64,000 nucleotides of DNA from the NCBI RefSeq assembly GCF_900239945.1, contig NZ_LT993738.1, positions 682,001 through 746,000 on the forward strand. Direction: 5' to 3'. This document shows positions 10,776 through 21,447 of this stretch, piece after piece. The position numbers and the translations under genes were made by a program. Every line of letters starts with the position of its first letter. The first letter of the stretch is position 1. This DNA is from Chlamydia serpentis. GTDB lineage: Bacteria > Chlamydiota > Chlamydiia > Chlamydiales > Chlamydiaceae. The notes under the pieces were generated by a model, which saw nothing but the letters and a program-made list of their open reading frames with translations, was not told the DNA's origin and did not search any database.

Positions 10776-11147
10776 TTAAAATTGTAAACCACCTTCTCTA
10801 GCGCCATCAGCCACCATAGAAACAATACCATGGTACTTAAAAGGGCCACGATCAAAAACAACACGATCTAATTGAAGGTTTTTTCCCAATTCAGCAATTT
10901 GAGTTCCTAATACCCTAGCAACCTCTTGATTTTTTTTAGTTAGACCTTGAGATTTATTTAATTTTGATAGGGTAGAAACAGAAGCTAGGGTTCTACCAAT
11001 AGAATCATCTATCAATTGTACATAAATATGTTTGTTTGTTTTGACTACAGATAAACGAGGTTTTGTAGTGGAACCCCTTAATACTTTACGCACCCGTAAA
11101 GCTCTTCGTGTTTTCATTAATGATTTCTTACATAATGAACTTTCCAT
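10776..11147 (-). CDS. rplR: 50S ribosomal protein L18
   Basis: L18 binds 5S rRNA with L5. I start it at the ATG at 11147 (MESSLCKKSLMKTRRALRVRKV), which has a GAGGAG site ten bases upstream and gives 123 residues; the open frame further upstream overlaps rplF. Conserved regions are KPRLSVVKTNKHIYVQLIDD and VVFDRGPFKYHGIV near the C-terminus. Confidence 0.95.
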   Translation of the reverse strand: MESSLCKKSLMKTRRALRVRKVLRGSTTKPRLSVVKTNKHIYVQLIDDSIGRTLASVSTLSKLNKSQGLTKKNQEVARVLGTQIAELGKNLQLDRVVFDRGPFKYHGIVSMVADGAREGGLQF

Positions 11148-11157
11148 AACTCCTCGA

Positions 11158-11709
11158 CTATTTTTTGCCTGTTTTCGCAGCTTTTCCAGCTTTACGACGA
11201 ACGTATTCATTTTCGTAGCGAATCCCTTTGCCTTTATAGGGCTCAGGAGGACGTTTAGAGCGAATATTTGCAGCAAATTCTCCGACTAATTGCTTATCAA
11301 TTCCTTTCACTGAAATAAGTGTATTTTTTTCAACAGAGACCTGAAGATTGGATGGAATAGGAATTTTTGTAGGATGAGAAACCCCGATCGAGAGATCTAA
11401 AAACGTACCCTGCACAGAAGCTCTGAAACCTACTCCAATCATTTCCAAACGTTTTTCAAATCCTATATGAACACCATGGACCATATTCGAAATTAATGCC
11501 CAGTACAATCCTTGCATACAGCTAGGTCTATCAGTAACGTGAGGAGCTGCATATACAAATACATCTCTGTCTTTTACAGTAATTTCGACTTCTTTGACTA
11601 GTTGTTGTGTTAACGATCCTTTAGGCCCCTTCACAACAATTTGATCATTTTGAATTGAAAACTCTACTCCTTGAGGGAGCACAATGGGTTCTCGAGCCTT
11701 ACGAGACAT
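11158..11709 (-). CDS. rplF: 50S ribosomal protein L6
   Basis: L6 sits near the GTPase centre of the large subunit. The 183-residue protein has two L6 folds and the C-terminal signature [14 protein letters not shown]. It lies between rpsH and rplR with a ten-base gap to rplR. Confidence 0.96.
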   Translation of the reverse strand: MSRKAREPIVLPQGVEFSIQNDQIVVKGPKGSLTQQLVKEVEITVKDRDVFVYAAPHVTDRPSCMQGLYWALISNMVHGVHIGFEKRLEMIGVGFRASVQGTFLDLSIGVSHPTKIPIPSNLQVSVEKNTLISVKGIDKQLVGEFAANIRSKRPPEPYKGKGIRYENEYVRRKAGKAAKTGKK

Positions 11710-11735
11710 GCTTTACCATCCTATAATTAATCCTA

Positions 11736-12137
11736 TTACCAAACCAAACAAAGCAATTCGCCCCCAATATTCTTAGATCTGGCGAGAGAACCTTCCATAA
11801 CGCCCTGAGAAGTAGAAAGAACCGAAATTCCCATATTCCCAAACACATAAGGAATTTTTGCAGCCGATACATATACTCTTCGAGAAGGCTTAGATACCCG
11901 TTTTAACTGATGTATTACTGGTTTACGATCATTAGAATACTGCAAGAACACGCGCATTGCACGCTTACGGTTTTCTTCTTTTACTAAATAATGAGCTACA
12001 AAACCTTTATGCTTGAGAATTTTTACAATTGCCTCTCGCATGTTACTGTGCTCCACATCTACATACAGATGTTCTGCCATCAAAGCATTACGAATTCGTG
12101 TTAACAAATCTGCTATAGAATCACTTGTCATGCCCAT
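11736..12137 (-). CDS. rpsH: 30S ribosomal protein S8
   Basis: S8 is a primary 16S rRNA binder. The 133-residue protein contains [12 protein letters not shown] and the end signature GGELLCLVW. The start could be the ATG at 12137 or the one two codons later (MTSDSIAD). S14 (rpsN), usually between rplE and rpsH, is not here. Confidence 0.96.
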   Translation of the reverse strand: MGMTSDSIADLLTRIRNALMAEHLYVDVEHSNMREAIVKILKHKGFVAHYLVKEENRKRAMRVFLQYSNDRKPVIHQLKRVSKPSRRVYVSAAKIPYVFGNMGISVLSTSQGVMEGSLARSKNIGGELLCLVW

Positions 12138-12154
12138 ACGGATCCCTTTCCTCT

Positions 12155-12697
12155 TTATTGAGCTTTCTTAAATCGCAAGCCCATCAACTCTAATAGAGCA
12201 GTGCACTCATCATCTGTTTGTGCAGTAGTTACCCAAGTGATGTTCAATCCTTGAGTACGCTTTACACGATCCAAATTAACTTCTGGGAAAATTTGTTGAT
12301 CATCCAGTCCCACAGAATAACAACCTCGCCCATCTCCTTTAGTAGAAAACCCACGAAAATCGCGAATGCGTGGAGAAACAATATTACAGAAACGGTCCAT
12401 AAAATCGTACATACGAATTCCACGAAGGGTAACTTTTGCTCCAATTCCCTGACCTTCCCGCAGCTTAAAACCAGCAATAGAATTTCGAGCTTTCGTTACT
12501 AGGGGTTTTTGTCCAGAAATCATAGTTAATTCTTCTAGATGCGCTTGAAATAAATTTTTATCCTTTGCTGCTTCCGCTAGTCCCATACTTAAGACAATTT
12601 TTTTAAGAACAGGGATTTGCATTTTGTTTGTGTAACCAAACTTTTCAAGCAAAGATGCACGAATTTCTTCAATATAGAACTTTTTTAATCTACTCAT
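12155..12697 (-). CDS. rplE: 50S ribosomal protein L5
   Basis: L5 carries 5S rRNA into the large subunit and contacts P-site tRNA. The 180-residue protein has [37 protein letters not shown] and [16 protein letters not shown], all typical of L5. The rplX stop is one base before its start. Confidence 0.96.
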   Translation of the reverse strand: MSRLKKFYIEEIRASLLEKFGYTNKMQIPVLKKIVLSMGLAEAAKDKNLFQAHLEELTMISGQKPLVTKARNSIAGFKLREGQGIGAKVTLRGIRMYDFMDRFCNIVSPRIRDFRGFSTKGDGRGCYSVGLDDQQIFPEVNLDRVKRTQGLNITWVTTAQTDDECTALLELMGLRFKKAQ

Positions 12698-12698
12698 A

Positions 12699-13034
12699 TT
12701 AGTCTTTCTTTCCCCTCACCAGACGATACAGTTGGGATGTTCCATCAGGTCGCTTCTGCCATAACTCTCTTCCCTGTTCAGTCAATCTAACGGAAAGCTT
12801 GGCAGGTTCACCAGCTATACTTAAACGCACATTAGAAATATGAACAGGAGCCTCAATACTAATACGCTTACCTTTAGGATTTTGTTGACTACGCTTTATA
12901 TTTTTTGTGCGAATGTTCACACCTTCAACAACAATCTTATCTTGAGTAAGAGACAAGACTTTTCCTTCTTTTCCCTTATCATTACCAGCTAATATCAATA
13001 CCTTATCGCCAATACGAATGTTTTGTCTTTTCAT
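12699..13034 (-). CDS. rplX: 50S ribosomal protein L24
   Basis: L24 starts large-subunit assembly and lies by the exit tunnel. The 111-residue protein begins [21 protein letters not shown], a KOW motif, followed by GVNIRTKN. Length is normal. Confidence 0.95.
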   Translation of the reverse strand: MKRQNIRIGDKVLILAGNDKGKEGKVLSLTQDKIVVEGVNIRTKNIKRSQQNPKGKRISIEAPVHISNVRLSIAGEPAKLSVRLTEQGRELWQKRPDGTSQLYRLVRGKKD

Positions 13035-13047
13035 AACTTCCTTCTCC

Positions 13048-13416
13048 TTAAATTACCTCAGGAGCTAGAGAACTAATTTTTATAAAGCCTCTGTCTCGGA
13101 TTTCTCGAGCTACAGGACCAAAAATCCTTGTCCCCTTAGGATTTCCTTTATCATCGATAATCACACAGCTATTGGTATCAAATTTTAAAGTAGACCCATC
13201 TTTTCTTGTAATATGCCGACGAGTACGAACAATTACAGCTTTAATAACATCTCCCTTTTTTATAGAGCTATTAGGTTCGACATCTCTAACTGAACATACA
13301 ATTACGTCTCCGACGGTAGCATAACGCCGACGAGAACCTCCAAGAACTTTGAAACATTTTACTTTCTTAGCTCCAGTATTATCGGCAACTTTTAACTGAC
13401 TTTCTTGCTGAATCAT
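13048..13416 (-). CDS. rplN: 50S ribosomal protein L14
   Basis: L14 forms an intersubunit bridge. The 122-residue protein begins [19 protein letters not shown] and carries [19 protein letters not shown] and [17 protein letters not shown], the family signatures. Confidence 0.97.
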   Translation of the reverse strand: MIQQESQLKVADNTGAKKVKCFKVLGGSRRRYATVGDVIVCSVRDVEPNSSIKKGDVIKAVIVRTRRHITRKDGSTLKFDTNSCVIIDDKGNPKGTRIFGPVAREIRDRGFIKISSLAPEVI

Positions 13417-13438
13417 AATCTCTATCTACCTAATGTTG

Positions 13439-13699
13439 CTAACTTATCGCGCCAACACGTTCTATTACGCGCCATCTTTTCAGCTTAGACAAAGGTCTTG
13501 TTTCCTGAATTTTAACTTTATCTCCCTCTGACACTTCTAATTCAGTGTGAGCATAATATTTCTTTGAACTTCTCACTACTTTAAGATACTGAGGGTGCGA
13601 AAATACTCTTTCTACTCGAACAACAACTGTTTTTTCCATTTTTGACGAGACAACAACACCGATCTTAACTTTTCTAGCGCCTCTTGGTTCACTAGCCAT
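13439..13699 (-). CDS. rpsQ: 30S ribosomal protein S17
   Basis: S17 is an early 16S rRNA binder with an OB fold. The 86-residue protein has [20 protein letters not shown] and the signature [18 protein letters not shown]. Its start overlaps the end of rpmC by eight bases. Confidence 0.95.
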   Translation of the reverse strand: MASEPRGARKVKIGVVVSSKMEKTVVVRVERVFSHPQYLKVVRSSKKYYAHTELEVSEGDKVKIQETRPLSKLKRWRVIERVGAIS

Positions 13700-13910
13700 G
13701 GACTTTACCTTTTCTTTCTTGTTTTACTGTGAGAGCTCGAGCAATGTTTTTCTTGTGCATAGAAAACATATGAACTTTTACAACTTTATTCTGTAATAAA
13801 CTTTCAGCTCTTAGAGCAAACAGAGCCTTTTTATTCTCATGAATATACAAATCCAAATCGTCGTCGTTTTTCGCTCTTAATTGTTTCAACAAATCCTTTT
13901 TAACAGCCAT
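13692..13910 (-). CDS. rpmC: 50S ribosomal protein L29
   Basis: L29 lies at the exit tunnel near the docking site for signal recognition particle and trigger factor. The 72-residue helical protein has [13 protein letters not shown] and [12 protein letters not shown]. It sits between rplP and rpsQ as expected. Confidence 0.93.
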   Translation of the reverse strand: MAVKKDLLKQLRAKNDDDLDLYIHENKKALFALRAESLLQNKVVKVHMFSMHKKNIARALTVKQERKGKVHG

Positions 13911-13913
13911 ACT

Positions 13914-14330
13914 TCAAACCCTTTCCACTCGCTTAACAAAACGTGTTTTTATTCCTAGTTTCGCAGCAGCTCTTCTTAGAGCGTCTTGAGCATCTTCTTT
14001 AGAAACGTTTGCAACTTCAAATAATATGCGCCCTGGACGAACGACAGCTACCCAATGATCTGGAGCACCCTTACCCTTACCCATCCGGGTTTCTGCGGGT
14101 TTTTTTGTTACACTTTTATCGGGAAAAACACGAATCCATACTTTTCCCCGGCGTTTTAAATATCTATTGATAGCAACCCTGCAGGCCTCAATCTGGCGGC
14201 TAGTAACCCAACCACGCTCAAGAGTTTGCATTGCATACTCTCCAAAGTCTACAAACGTAGCTCCTTTGCTTAATCCTGCAAATTGTCCTTTTTGTTGCTT
14301 ACGAAATTTTGTTCGTTTAGGCATCAACAT
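13914..14330 (-). CDS. rplP: 50S ribosomal protein L16
   Basis: L16 organises the A-site region of the large subunit. The 138-residue protein begins (ML)[13 protein letters not shown] and has [20 protein letters not shown] and [15 protein letters not shown]. Two in-frame ATGs lie two codons apart; I keep the first, nearer the AAGGA site. Confidence 0.96.
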   Translation of the reverse strand: MLMPKRTKFRKQQKGQFAGLSKGATFVDFGEYAMQTLERGWVTSRQIEACRVAINRYLKRRGKVWIRVFPDKSVTKKPAETRMGKGKGAPDHWVAVVRPGRILFEVANVSKEDAQDALRRAAAKLGIKTRFVKRVERV

Positions 14331-14358
14331 AATAATTCACATATCCTTATTTACAACT

Positions 14359-15036
14359 TTAAGCAGCTGCAGAGGGTGCGGGAGGATTTGCAGGATTGCT
14401 AACAGTCGCAACAGAATTTTCGCCAAGATTAATCCAAACTTTTATACCAATGATTCCATAGGTAGTTTCTGCACAAGCTGTAGCATAATCAATGTCTGCT
14501 CTCAGTGTGTGAAGCGGGACACGACCATTTTTGTACCATTCGGAACGAGCAATCTCGGCTCCTGCTAGTCTTCCTGAAACTTGGATTTTCACCCCAATAG
14601 CTCCAGAATCCATTACTGACTGCATTGCTTTTTTCATAGCGCGTCTGAAAGACACACGACGTTCTATTTGTTTTGCAATGTTATCAGCTACTAATTTTGC
14701 ATTTAATTCGGGACGTTTAATTTCTGCAATTTCTAACCAGACTTCTTTTCCAGTAAGCACTTTAAGTTCTTCCTTAAGCAGATCAACCTCAGCCCCCTTC
14801 TTTCCAATAACCAACCCAGGGCGAGCCGTTTGGATAGTAACTTCAATTTTGCCACTCATACGACGGACAATAAATCCAGCTGCCCCTTGACATGAAGGCT
14901 TTTTTCTTAAAAACTCTCGAATTTTGACATCCTCTATAAGGAACTTCCCAAACTCTTGCTTATTTCCATACCAAAGAGAACGCCATTTTTTTGTAACTCC
15001 TGTACGAAATCCAATTGGACAACCTTTCTGACCCAT
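14359..15036 (-). CDS. rpsC: 30S ribosomal protein S3
   Basis: S3 shapes the mRNA entry tunnel. The 225-residue protein begins [16 protein letters not shown], carries a KH motif ([14 protein letters not shown]) and [20 protein letters not shown], and ends in a short proline/alanine-rich tail. Length matches other chlamydial S3 proteins. Confidence 0.96.
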   Translation of the reverse strand: MGQKGCPIGFRTGVTKKWRSLWYGNKQEFGKFLIEDVKIREFLRKKPSCQGAAGFIVRRMSGKIEVTIQTARPGLVIGKKGAEVDLLKEELKVLTGKEVWLEIAEIKRPELNAKLVADNIAKQIERRVSFRRAMKKAMQSVMDSGAIGVKIQVSGRLAGAEIARSEWYKNGRVPLHTLRADIDYATACAETTYGIIGIKVWINLGENSVATVSNPANPPAPSAAA

Positions 15037-15050
15037 GATCTTCTTCCCTT

Positions 15051-15386
15051 TTATCGCTCCTTTTCACCAACAATAACAGTCAAGTGACTGGTGCGCTTTA
15101 AAATGGGAGAGCGCCCTCCTCTACTTTTTGATTTAGATCGCTTATAGACAGGCCCCGCATCTACTCGAACTTCTATAATACTTAAATTTTCACGCTTTAT
15201 GTTTTCATGCAGTTCAGCATTAGCTACAGCGCTATTTAAAACCTTTTTCAAACATCTTCCAGCCTTTAACTGAGAAAATCCCAGCTGCTCCTCGGCTTCT
15301 TGAACGCTTAAATTTCTCACAAGCCCAGCGGCCAATCTAGCCTTGCGAGGTTGTACCCGAATATACCGGGCGGTCGCTTTAAACAT
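15051..15386 (-). CDS. rplV: 50S ribosomal protein L22
   Basis: L22 lines the peptide exit tunnel. The 111-residue protein has [17 protein letters not shown] and the C-terminal hairpin signature [17 protein letters not shown]. It follows rpsS by 18 bases. Confidence 0.96.
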   Translation of the reverse strand: MFKATARYIRVQPRKARLAAGLVRNLSVQEAEEQLGFSQLKAGRCLKKVLNSAVANAELHENIKRENLSIIEVRVDAGPVYKRSKSKSRGGRSPILKRTSHLTVIVGEKER

Positions 15387-15404
15387 GCTATGTCTCCTTT
15401 AGAC

Positions 15405-15671
15405 TTACCCTTTCTTGACAGGATGACTTTTAAATATCCTTGTGGGAGAAAACTCTCCTAATTTGTGACCTACCATAGTTTCTGAGACAAATACGGTTAG
15501 AAACTTTTTTCCATTATGAACTTCAAACGTATGACCAATCATTTCAGGAGTAATCATTGAACGACGAGACCATGTTTTGATAGGAGCTTTTTTCTCCTCA
15601 GTGTTCATTGCACGCACTTTCTTTAGGAGGTGGTGATCAACAAACGGACCTTTTCTTAACGATCTACTCAT
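15405..15671 (-). CDS. rpsS: 30S ribosomal protein S19
   Basis: S19 works with S13 in the small-subunit head. The 88-residue protein begins [19 protein letters not shown] and has [22 protein letters not shown] and [10 protein letters not shown]. It starts five bases after the rplB stop. Confidence 0.97.
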   Translation of the reverse strand: MSRSLRKGPFVDHHLLKKVRAMNTEEKKAPIKTWSRRSMITPEMIGHTFEVHNGKKFLTVFVSETMVGHKLGEFSPTRIFKSHPVKKG

Positions 15672-15676
15672 AATCC

Positions 15677-16531
15677 CTATTTCCTACGATCTTTAACAAT
15701 CCATTTATTACTTTTACGCTTATCGCGTGTTTTTAAACCTTTTGTAACTTTACCCCAGGGCGTACGTGGAATATATCCATTATGACGACCTTCTCCACCG
15801 CCATGTGGGTGATCCACTGGGTTCATTGCAGTCCCGCGAACTGTAGGACGAACACCCATCCAACGTTTTCTTCCAGCCTTACCATCCACGCGCAAGTTAT
15901 GGTCAGCATTTGAAACTTCACCAATGGTAGCTCTACATCCCTCATTCAACATGCGAAATTCACCTGAAGGCATTTTTAAAGTAACATACCCAGAGGATTT
16001 AGCTATAACTTGAGCAGCCAGTCCAGCCGATCTTACAAGCTTCCCTCCAGAATAAGGCCGCATTTCAATATTGTGAACAGACAATCCTAGAGGTATACTT
16101 TTTAAAGTCATGCAACATCCAGGCTTAAAAGGACTTCCTTCTCCAGAAACTACTAAGTCACCACGCTGAAGCCCTTTAGGAGCAAGAATATAACGCTTTT
16201 CTCCATCCTCATAGTTTAGGAGAGCAATATATGCAGAACGATTAGGGTCATATTCTATGGTAACTACTTTTGCAGTGATCCCATCTTTATTACGCTTAAA
16301 ATCAACAAGCCTATATAACTTTTTTACGCCTCCTCCACGATGACGACAAGAGATGTGCCCTAAGTTATCTCTTCCACCAGAACTCTTCTTGAAAAAAGAG
16401 AGTTTTTTATTAGGACGAAGACTTCTTTTAGACTTAGTCCCGCGCAACTCACCACGCGTTGTTAACTCATCAAAAGCGGGTAGAACTAACTGCCTTGTTC
16501 CTGGAGTTACCGGCTTAAACTTTTTAAACAT
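15677..16531 (-). CDS. rplB: 50S ribosomal protein L2
   Basis: L2 is needed for subunit association and peptidyl transfer. The 284-residue protein has [19 protein letters not shown] and the C-terminal signature [13 protein letters not shown] with the functionally important histidine. Length is slightly over the usual ~275. Confidence 0.97.
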   Translation of the reverse strand: MFKKFKPVTPGTRQLVLPAFDELTTRGELRGTKSKRSLRPNKKLSFFKKSSGGRDNLGHISCRHRGGGVKKLYRLVDFKRNKDGITAKVVTIEYDPNRSAYIALLNYEDGEKRYILAPKGLQRGDLVVSGEGSPFKPGCCMTLKSIPLGLSVHNIEMRPYSGGKLVRSAGLAAQVIAKSSGYVTLKMPSGEFRMLNEGCRATIGEVSNADHNLRVDGKAGRKRWMGVRPTVRGTAMNPVDHPHGGGEGRHNGYIPRTPWGKVTKGLKTRDKRKSNKWIVKDRRK

Positions 16532-16551
16532 GTTTTTTTCTCTCTAATAAA

Positions 16552-16887
16552 TTATCCAACAGAGCGCCCTTGATAGAAAGTTACAATAGCTTTCTTAAAT
16601 CCTGAGGTCTTTCCTTTGCGACGCCCTCGAAACATACGAGCAGGCTGAGGCTTCACATTTATAGTGTTCACACTTTTTACTTTTGCCTTTTTATCAGCAT
16701 AAATTGCCTCTAAAGCTTGGGCAATCGATGGCTTTGTTGCATCATAAGCAACTATAAACACAAATTTAGGGTCCTTAGAAAAAGCCCCTTTTTTCTTGCC
16801 CTTCCCATCTCCAGCGCTTAAATGTTCTAACATTTTAGCTTTTTCTGTTACGTAGTGACGCTTGATTACATCATAAGGATCTTTCAT
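16552..16887 (-). CDS. rplW: 50S ribosomal protein L23
   Basis: L23 docks trigger factor at the exit tunnel. The 111-residue protein has [14 protein letters not shown] and a [18 protein letters not shown] stretch typical of L23. An inserted lysine/glycine-rich loop around residues 25-40 ([11 protein letters not shown]) makes it a little longer than average. Confidence 0.94.
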   Translation of the reverse strand: MKDPYDVIKRHYVTEKAKMLEHLSAGDGKGKKKGAFSKDPKFVFIVAYDATKPSIAQALEAIYADKKAKVKSVNTINVKPQPARMFRGRRKGKTSGFKKAIVTFYQGRSVG

Positions 16888-16903
16888 ATCCTAAAATTCC
16901 CTC

Positions 16904-17578
16904 TTAATCTTTCGTTTCAGAAACAAGGCGCTCAACAAGCTGCTCTAAAGCTTTTGTAGAAACAACGATATTATGAGCAGACGCCAAATCATATCCATTG
17001 ATGTTTATACCATAAACAAAACCTCGAACTGCAGTTAGATTACGCAAGCTCAGTCTTAAATTTTCGTTTTTTTCCACATGATCTAGATGATCAACAAACA
17101 AAATGCTACGACAATCGACATTACAATCTTTTAAAAATTTTAGAGCTGATTGAGTTTTAGGAGCTGCTAAAGCAGCTATAAATACTGAATCATCAACAAC
17201 AGTCAGTCTGTTTGTTTGAATTTTTTGAGCCAATAAAAGCCTAAGCGCTGCTTTTCTTTCTTTGCGATTTATCCGCACATGTTGATTAAATTTAGGCTTG
17301 GGCCCAAAAACTATTCCACCTCCACGAAACTGAGGAGAGGCCAAAGATCCTTGACGAGCATTTCCCGTTCCTTTTTGTTTGAAAGGCTTTTTGGTAGAAT
17401 GACTCACTTCAGAACGATTTCTGGTGCACGCAGACCACTGTCTTTTATTCGCGCGAATAGCAACAATATAATCTTTTATTAACTGAAGGCTATCGCCTTC
17501 ATCCGCAAACAAAGCGTCTGTTATTTCAATTTCGCCTATTTTATTTCCTGAAAAATCAAATTTTGATAATAAAACCAT
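16904..17578 (-). CDS. rplD: 50S ribosomal protein L4
   Basis: L4 has a tunnel-lining loop and, in E. coli, autoregulates the S10 operon. The 224-residue protein shows the loop signature [20 protein letters not shown] and [11 protein letters not shown]. It sits between rplC and rplW. Confidence 0.96.
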   Translation of the reverse strand: MVLLSKFDFSGNKIGEIEITDALFADEGDSLQLIKDYIVAIRANKRQWSACTRNRSEVSHSTKKPFKQKGTGNARQGSLASPQFRGGGIVFGPKPKFNQHVRINRKERKAALRLLLAQKIQTNRLTVVDDSVFIAALAAPKTQSALKFLKDCNVDCRSILFVDHLDHVEKNENLRLSLRNLTAVRGFVYGININGYDLASAHNIVVSTKALEQLVERLVSETKD

Positions 17579-17610
17579 TAAGCCCTCTCTGTATTACCTC
17601 TGTCCTTCCC

Positions 17611-18270
17611 CTAAACCCTAGAAGAATGTTTTACTATAACAATAGAGCCCCTTGGACCAGGAATGGCACCCCTAACCAGCAACACCTTTTTTTCTAAGTC
17701 TACTTTTATTACTTCTAAATTTTTTACGGTAACGTTCTCAGCACCCATATGACTAGGACGCTTGCTTCCCGGGAAGCAACGTCCAGGAGTGGATCGCATT
17801 CCTATAGAACCTGCATGACGATGAAATCCCGATCCATGACTCCCTGGGCCACCACGAAAACCGAATTTTTTCATCACACCTTGAAAACCTTTTCCTTTTG
17901 AAACTCCACGGACATCAACAGCAGAGGCGCTCTCAAAAACCTCTAATCCAAAAGCATCTCCCAAAGACACTCCTTCAAGAGCGGATTCTGGAGATCGAAC
18001 TTCTTTCAGAAAGCGAAAAACTCGACCACCTGCTTTACGCAAATGCCCGAGTTTTGGTTTACTAAAACGTTTTTCTATTGTTTGAGAAGGGCCACAGACT
18101 TCCCCTGAACCCATCTGCAAAGAGAAATATCCGTCACGTTCTCTAGTCTTTATTTGGGTGACAACATTGGGCTCAACGCGAATCACTGAGCAAGCGACTA
18201 AGGACCCATCTTTATCAAAGATGTGAATCATCCCTTCTTTTTTTCCCATCACACTAATATGAGACCGCAT
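17611..18270 (-). CDS. rplC: 50S ribosomal protein L3
   Basis: L3 helps form the peptidyl transferase centre. I use the ATG at 18270 (MRSHISVMGKKEGMIHIFD), giving 219 residues; the open frame runs 19 codons further up but that part is not conserved. The Shine-Dalgarno site is weak for either choice. Signatures are GVSKGKGFQGVMKKFGFRGG and SIGMRSTPGRCFPG. This is the first gene of the ribosomal operon here: rpsJ, normally first, is not in the window. The operon promoter must lie in the ~240 bases upstream, but I could not pick a convincing one. Confidence 0.94.
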   Translation of the reverse strand: MRSHISVMGKKEGMIHIFDKDGSLVACSVIRVEPNVVTQIKTRERDGYFSLQMGSGEVCGPSQTIEKRFSKPKLGHLRKAGGRVFRFLKEVRSPESALEGVSLGDAFGLEVFESASAVDVRGVSKGKGFQGVMKKFGFRGGPGSHGSGFHRHAGSIGMRSTPGRCFPGSKRPSHMGAENVTVKNLEVIKVDLEKKVLLVRGAIPGPRGSIVIVKHSSRV

Positions 18271-18491
18271 AAACCTATCCATTAATAATAATGATTTGTC
18301 TTCCTCTTTTAAGGAACAACGAAACAAATCTGCTTAGTATTTTACTTATCGAATTCTCTAAAAAGAAAAGGAAGTTTTCCCTTAAGAAAATAAAGGGACA
18401 GGTTATCAGAGGGGAAAGATTTTTACAATAGGAAAAGTACTCTAGATACTAAGAAATCAAAGATAAACGATTCTTAAGAAATTCTTATTTA

Positions 18492-18540
18492 TAAAAAGAA
18501 GAAGTCGCCTCAAAAAAGATTTTTTAGAAACGACTTCTTT
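18492..18540 (-). terminator. Rho-independent terminator after the Cap1-like gene
   Basis: On the minus strand a nine-base stem (AAGAAGTCG paired with CGACTTCTT) encloses an A-run/T-run that can extend the hairpin, followed by CTTTTTAT. It sits about 20 bases past the stop of the Cap1-like gene and separates it from the ribosomal operon. Confidence 0.7.
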
Positions 18541-18561
18541 AAAAAGAAATAATAAATTGAG

Positions 18562-19542
18562 TTAATTACCCGACTTTGTTCTTTGCCATATGGCATATAA
18601 GCCCACAGCTGAGGATGCTGCAGTAAAGGCCCCAGAAAGTGCGGCACCACAAGCAGTTGTAATTGGTAAAGGAATGAATTTAATTGCGTCAACAACAAGT
18701 TCTAGCGCTTTTTCAATCATAGTTAAAACACTATTTTTTATAACAGCGGTATGTTCTGCACGTAATCCTCTTTCGGCGCTCAACAATGCGTCATTATCAA
18801 GACCACTTGTCTCTGCGTGTAATGATTCTTTAGCTCGTCTATACATTCTTTGCTCTAAAACTAGGTTGCAAGCGCCCCCAGTAACTCCTGCAACGTGATT
18901 TATAGCCATAATTCCAGCCACAGCCATTCCAAAGTTATGAGAGACTGCTTTGTCTAAAAACGGTCTGGGTGTGAGCTTATTGATCAACATTAGCGGACGT
19001 AAAATACCAAACGTTGTCGAGTAGGTCGTAGCGCTGATCGCAATACTTGCCTCTTTAGCAGCAGCCCATAGATAATCACTTCGATTTAGCAACATTTTGT
19101 TATATGGTTGAGGATCTTCGTACGTTTGTTCATTATTTCCTAATGCCCAGGCTTTGGATGTATATTGATAACATCTTTGACTAGAATTAACGATGGATGG
19201 GATAGCCCCATTCAATACATTAGCTAGAGCAATAACCTCTCGTGCTGTCTTTAACGCTTTTTGGGTATTTTGAGCGGCAGTTAATGGATCTCCTGTTACC
19301 CCTATGTCTTCAATTATTCCTACAGCACACTCTGAAACAGCCTTACCAAGTTTAAAACACTTATCTAAACTTTTCGTGTTCCCAACAAAGCGCGCCAATT
19401 TATTAGTAGGGCTTGTAAAAAACTGCTTAAAACAGTGCGCTCCTTTGGCAGCACAGGATTGAGAAGCTGGTTGCTGTTGGAAAATAGGGAGCAGCATTCT
19501 AGCTGAAGCACTTCCGGCCAATCTAATTGCGTTAGTTGACAT
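18562..19542 (-). CDS. cap1: Inclusion membrane protein Cap1-like (CT529-type)
   Basis: The position between rplC and fmt and the protein character match CT529, known as Cap1, a type III-secreted inclusion membrane protein that is a CD8 T-cell antigen in C. trachomatis. The 326-residue protein has small-residue-rich hydrophobic stretches, including about residues 205-230 (GMAVAGIMAINHVAGVTGGA) and the C-terminal 290-318 (ITTACGAALSGAFTAASSAVG), able to form a membrane hairpin. There is no cleavable signal peptide. The ribosome site AAGGAGGT is very strong. It has its own terminator, so it is probably monocistronic. Sequence identity to Cap1 was not tested; this family diverges quickly. Confidence 0.75.
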   Translation of the reverse strand: MSTNAIRLAGSASARMLLPIFQQQPASQSCAAKGAHCFKQFFTSPTNKLARFVGNTKSLDKCFKLGKAVSECAVGIIEDIGVTGDPLTAAQNTQKALKTAREVIALANVLNGAIPSIVNSSQRCYQYTSKAWALGNNEQTYEDPQPYNKMLLNRSDYLWAAAKEASIAISATTYSTTFGILRPLMLINKLTPRPFLDKAVSHNFGMAVAGIMAINHVAGVTGGACNLVLEQRMYRRAKESLHAETSGLDNDALLSAERGLRAEHTAVIKNSVLTMIEKALELVVDAIKFIPLPITTACGAALSGAFTAASSAVGLYAIWQRTKSGN

Positions 19543-19640
19543 TGTTACCTCCTTACAAGGCTTAAAAAAAGCAGAATCTATAATAACATAAAACGGCTTA
19601 ATTTAGTTTAAATAATAGAAAACAAAAACTTTTTATAAAG

Positions 19641-20606
19641 TTAATTATTTAATTTAAACACTATTTCTATTTTTGCCGCTGGATAACCGTTTAAAAAGGA
19701 TTTTGAGCTCATAGAACTCTTCCCTTCTACCTGCACTTCGTGCAAGCAAATGGCTCCTTCAGAGCAGGCAATAGCAAGCTCTTGCCTATCTGTTACAACA
19801 ATAGTTCCAGGTGGTCCATATCCTCCCTCTTCTGCTAAAAGAGAGGCCTTACGAATCATCAAGCGCTTCGGCGCTTTTGCAGAAAAAGAGAAAAAGGTCC
19901 AAGCTCCTGGCGCTGGGGTAACCCCTCGTATATGAGCATAAGCCTCTTTAGCAGGTCTATCCCAGGGAACTTGTCCTTCCTCCTTAGATAGTTTTGATGC
20001 GATTGTCGCTAAGGCAGGATTTTGACTCACCAGTTGCAAATCCCCTGATTCAATCTGTCGCAAAGTCTTTATTAAAACTCCAGCGCCCTGTGACGCAAGA
20101 ATTGCCGCTAGCTCTCCTGACGTCATATCAGAATGTATCAAAACGTGGGTCGTATTTGCCATATCACCTGTATCCATTCCTGCATCCATACGGATTACAG
20201 TATTTCCAGACTCTGTAGCTCCATTCATAATACAGCGTTGTATAGGCGCAGCACCGCGATATGCAGGCAAAAGTCCTGCATGCAGATTATAACAACCATA
20301 ACGGGGAATATCGAGCACTACCTGACGGAGAATAGCTCCGTAAGCAACAACAATAAATACATCGGCACCAAAGGTCCGAAGCTCTTCAATAAATTGCGGA
20401 TCCGAGGCTTTACTGGGCTGGAGCAATGGCAAATGATGAGTTAAAGCTACAGTTTTAACAGGAGAAGGAATAGGTTGAGCTGACCTTTTTTGAGGCTTAT
20501 CAACCCGGGTAACAACACCTACAACTTGGACTTTCTGATCAAGCAAGTCCTTTAAAACTGTGGCTGCAAATGTGGGCGTGCCGAAATAGACAACCTTAAG
20601 ATTCAA
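19641..20606 (-). CDS. fmt: Methionyl-tRNA formyltransferase
   Basis: Fmt formylates initiator Met-tRNA with 10-formyltetrahydrofolate. The 321-residue protein starts [16 protein letters not shown], has [18 protein letters not shown] containing the catalytic HxGLLPxYRG motif, and TGDMANT. Length is normal. The start is TTG, backed by an AAGGAG site, and overlaps the lpxA stop by 11 bases, so it ends the lnt-lpxC-fabZ-lpxA-fmt run. Confidence 0.95.
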   Translation of the reverse strand: MNLKVVYFGTPTFAATVLKDLLDQKVQVVGVVTRVDKPQKRSAQPIPSPVKTVALTHHLPLLQPSKASDPQFIEELRTFGADVFIVVAYGAILRQVVLDIPRYGCYNLHAGLLPAYRGAAPIQRCIMNGATESGNTVIRMDAGMDTGDMANTTHVLIHSDMTSGELAAILASQGAGVLIKTLRQIESGDLQLVSQNPALATIASKLSKEEGQVPWDRPAKEAYAHIRGVTPAPGAWTFFSFSAKAPKRLMIRKASLLAEEGGYGPPGTIVVTDRQELAIACSEGAICLHEVQVEGKSSMSSKSFLNGYPAAKIEIVFKLNN

Positions 20607-21435
20607 TCAAAGCTCCTTCTTTACTTACAATCTCTTCTTCAAAAGCTTGTTTATCTATACCGCGTTCAATGCCTCGTTTACTAGGACTCTGACAAAAATC
20701 AATTAAATGCTTTACCTCGGGAATGTCACCAAACTCTTCTAGAGCTTCCTCTAGAGCTGAAAAAAAACAACCCTCAGCACGGTAAATCTTTTTAAAAGCT
20801 TTAATAAGAGCCAATCGAGTAGTAAAAGGCACCCGTCTTCGCTGAAGACCCACCTTATTAATTCCAGCCAGCTGGTAAGGGTTTCCACTACCTATTGTAT
20901 AAGGAGGGATATCGCGGCGAATCCCACTCAGAGCTCCGACCATAGCATGAGCTCCGATACGCACAAATTGGTGCACACCAACCATTCCACCAAGAATGGC
21001 GTAATCACCTACTTGCACATGTCCTGCAAGTTGAGCATGATTACTTAAAACCACGTTATTCCCAATAGTACAATTATGGGCAACATGAGCCCAAGGCATA
21101 ATTAAGCAATTATTCCCGATTGAAACTGTTGTTCCTTCAAATGTTGAGGAAGTAATGATAGCGAATTCTCGAATTTCGCAATTCTCACCAATAATAACGT
21201 AGGTCTTTTCCCCTTGATATTTTAAATCTTGGGGCTTATTCCCTATCATTGCAGAGGGCCATATTGTAGTACCCCTACCTATTGTAGTGTTTCCATCGAT
21301 ATATGCATATGATTTAACAACAACGTTGTCACAAAGGGTTACCGTAGATTTGATAACAACATACGGTTCAATAACAACATCCTTTCCAATTTTAGCTCCG
21401 GGCTCAATAATTGCAGTTGGGTGAATGTTCGCCAT
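20596..21435 (-). CDS. lpxA: UDP-N-acetylglucosamine acyltransferase LpxA
   Basis: LpxA adds the O-3 acyl chain to UDP-GlcNAc, the first committed substrate step of lipid A synthesis. The 279-residue protein is a left-handed beta helix of hexapeptide repeats (I-G-x-D-V-V pattern from residue 10 to ~185). The catalytic histidine region [13 protein letters not shown] and the C-terminal helical domain are present. It lies 12 bases after fabZ. Confidence 0.96.
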   Translation of the reverse strand: MANIHPTAIIEPGAKIGKDVVIEPYVVIKSTVTLCDNVVVKSYAYIDGNTTIGRGTTIWPSAMIGNKPQDLKYQGEKTYVIIGENCEIREFAIITSSTFEGTTVSIGNNCLIMPWAHVAHNCTIGNNVVLSNHAQLAGHVQVGDYAILGGMVGVHQFVRIGAHAMVGALSGIRRDIPPYTIGSGNPYQLAGINKVGLQRRRVPFTTRLALIKAFKKIYRAEGCFFSALEEALEEFGDIPEVKHLIDFCQSPSKRGIERGIDKQAFEEEIVSKEGALIES

Positions 21436-21447
21436 GTCTCTCCGTGA

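Noticed and set aside
18328..18491. Promoter of the ribosomal operon
   Set aside because: Several TTG and TAAAAT-like hexamers occur, but none has good spacing, so I did not call one.
18590..18898. 102-codon plus-strand frame opposite the Cap1-like gene
   Set aside because: It is antisense to a well-supported gene with a strong ribosome site and terminator.
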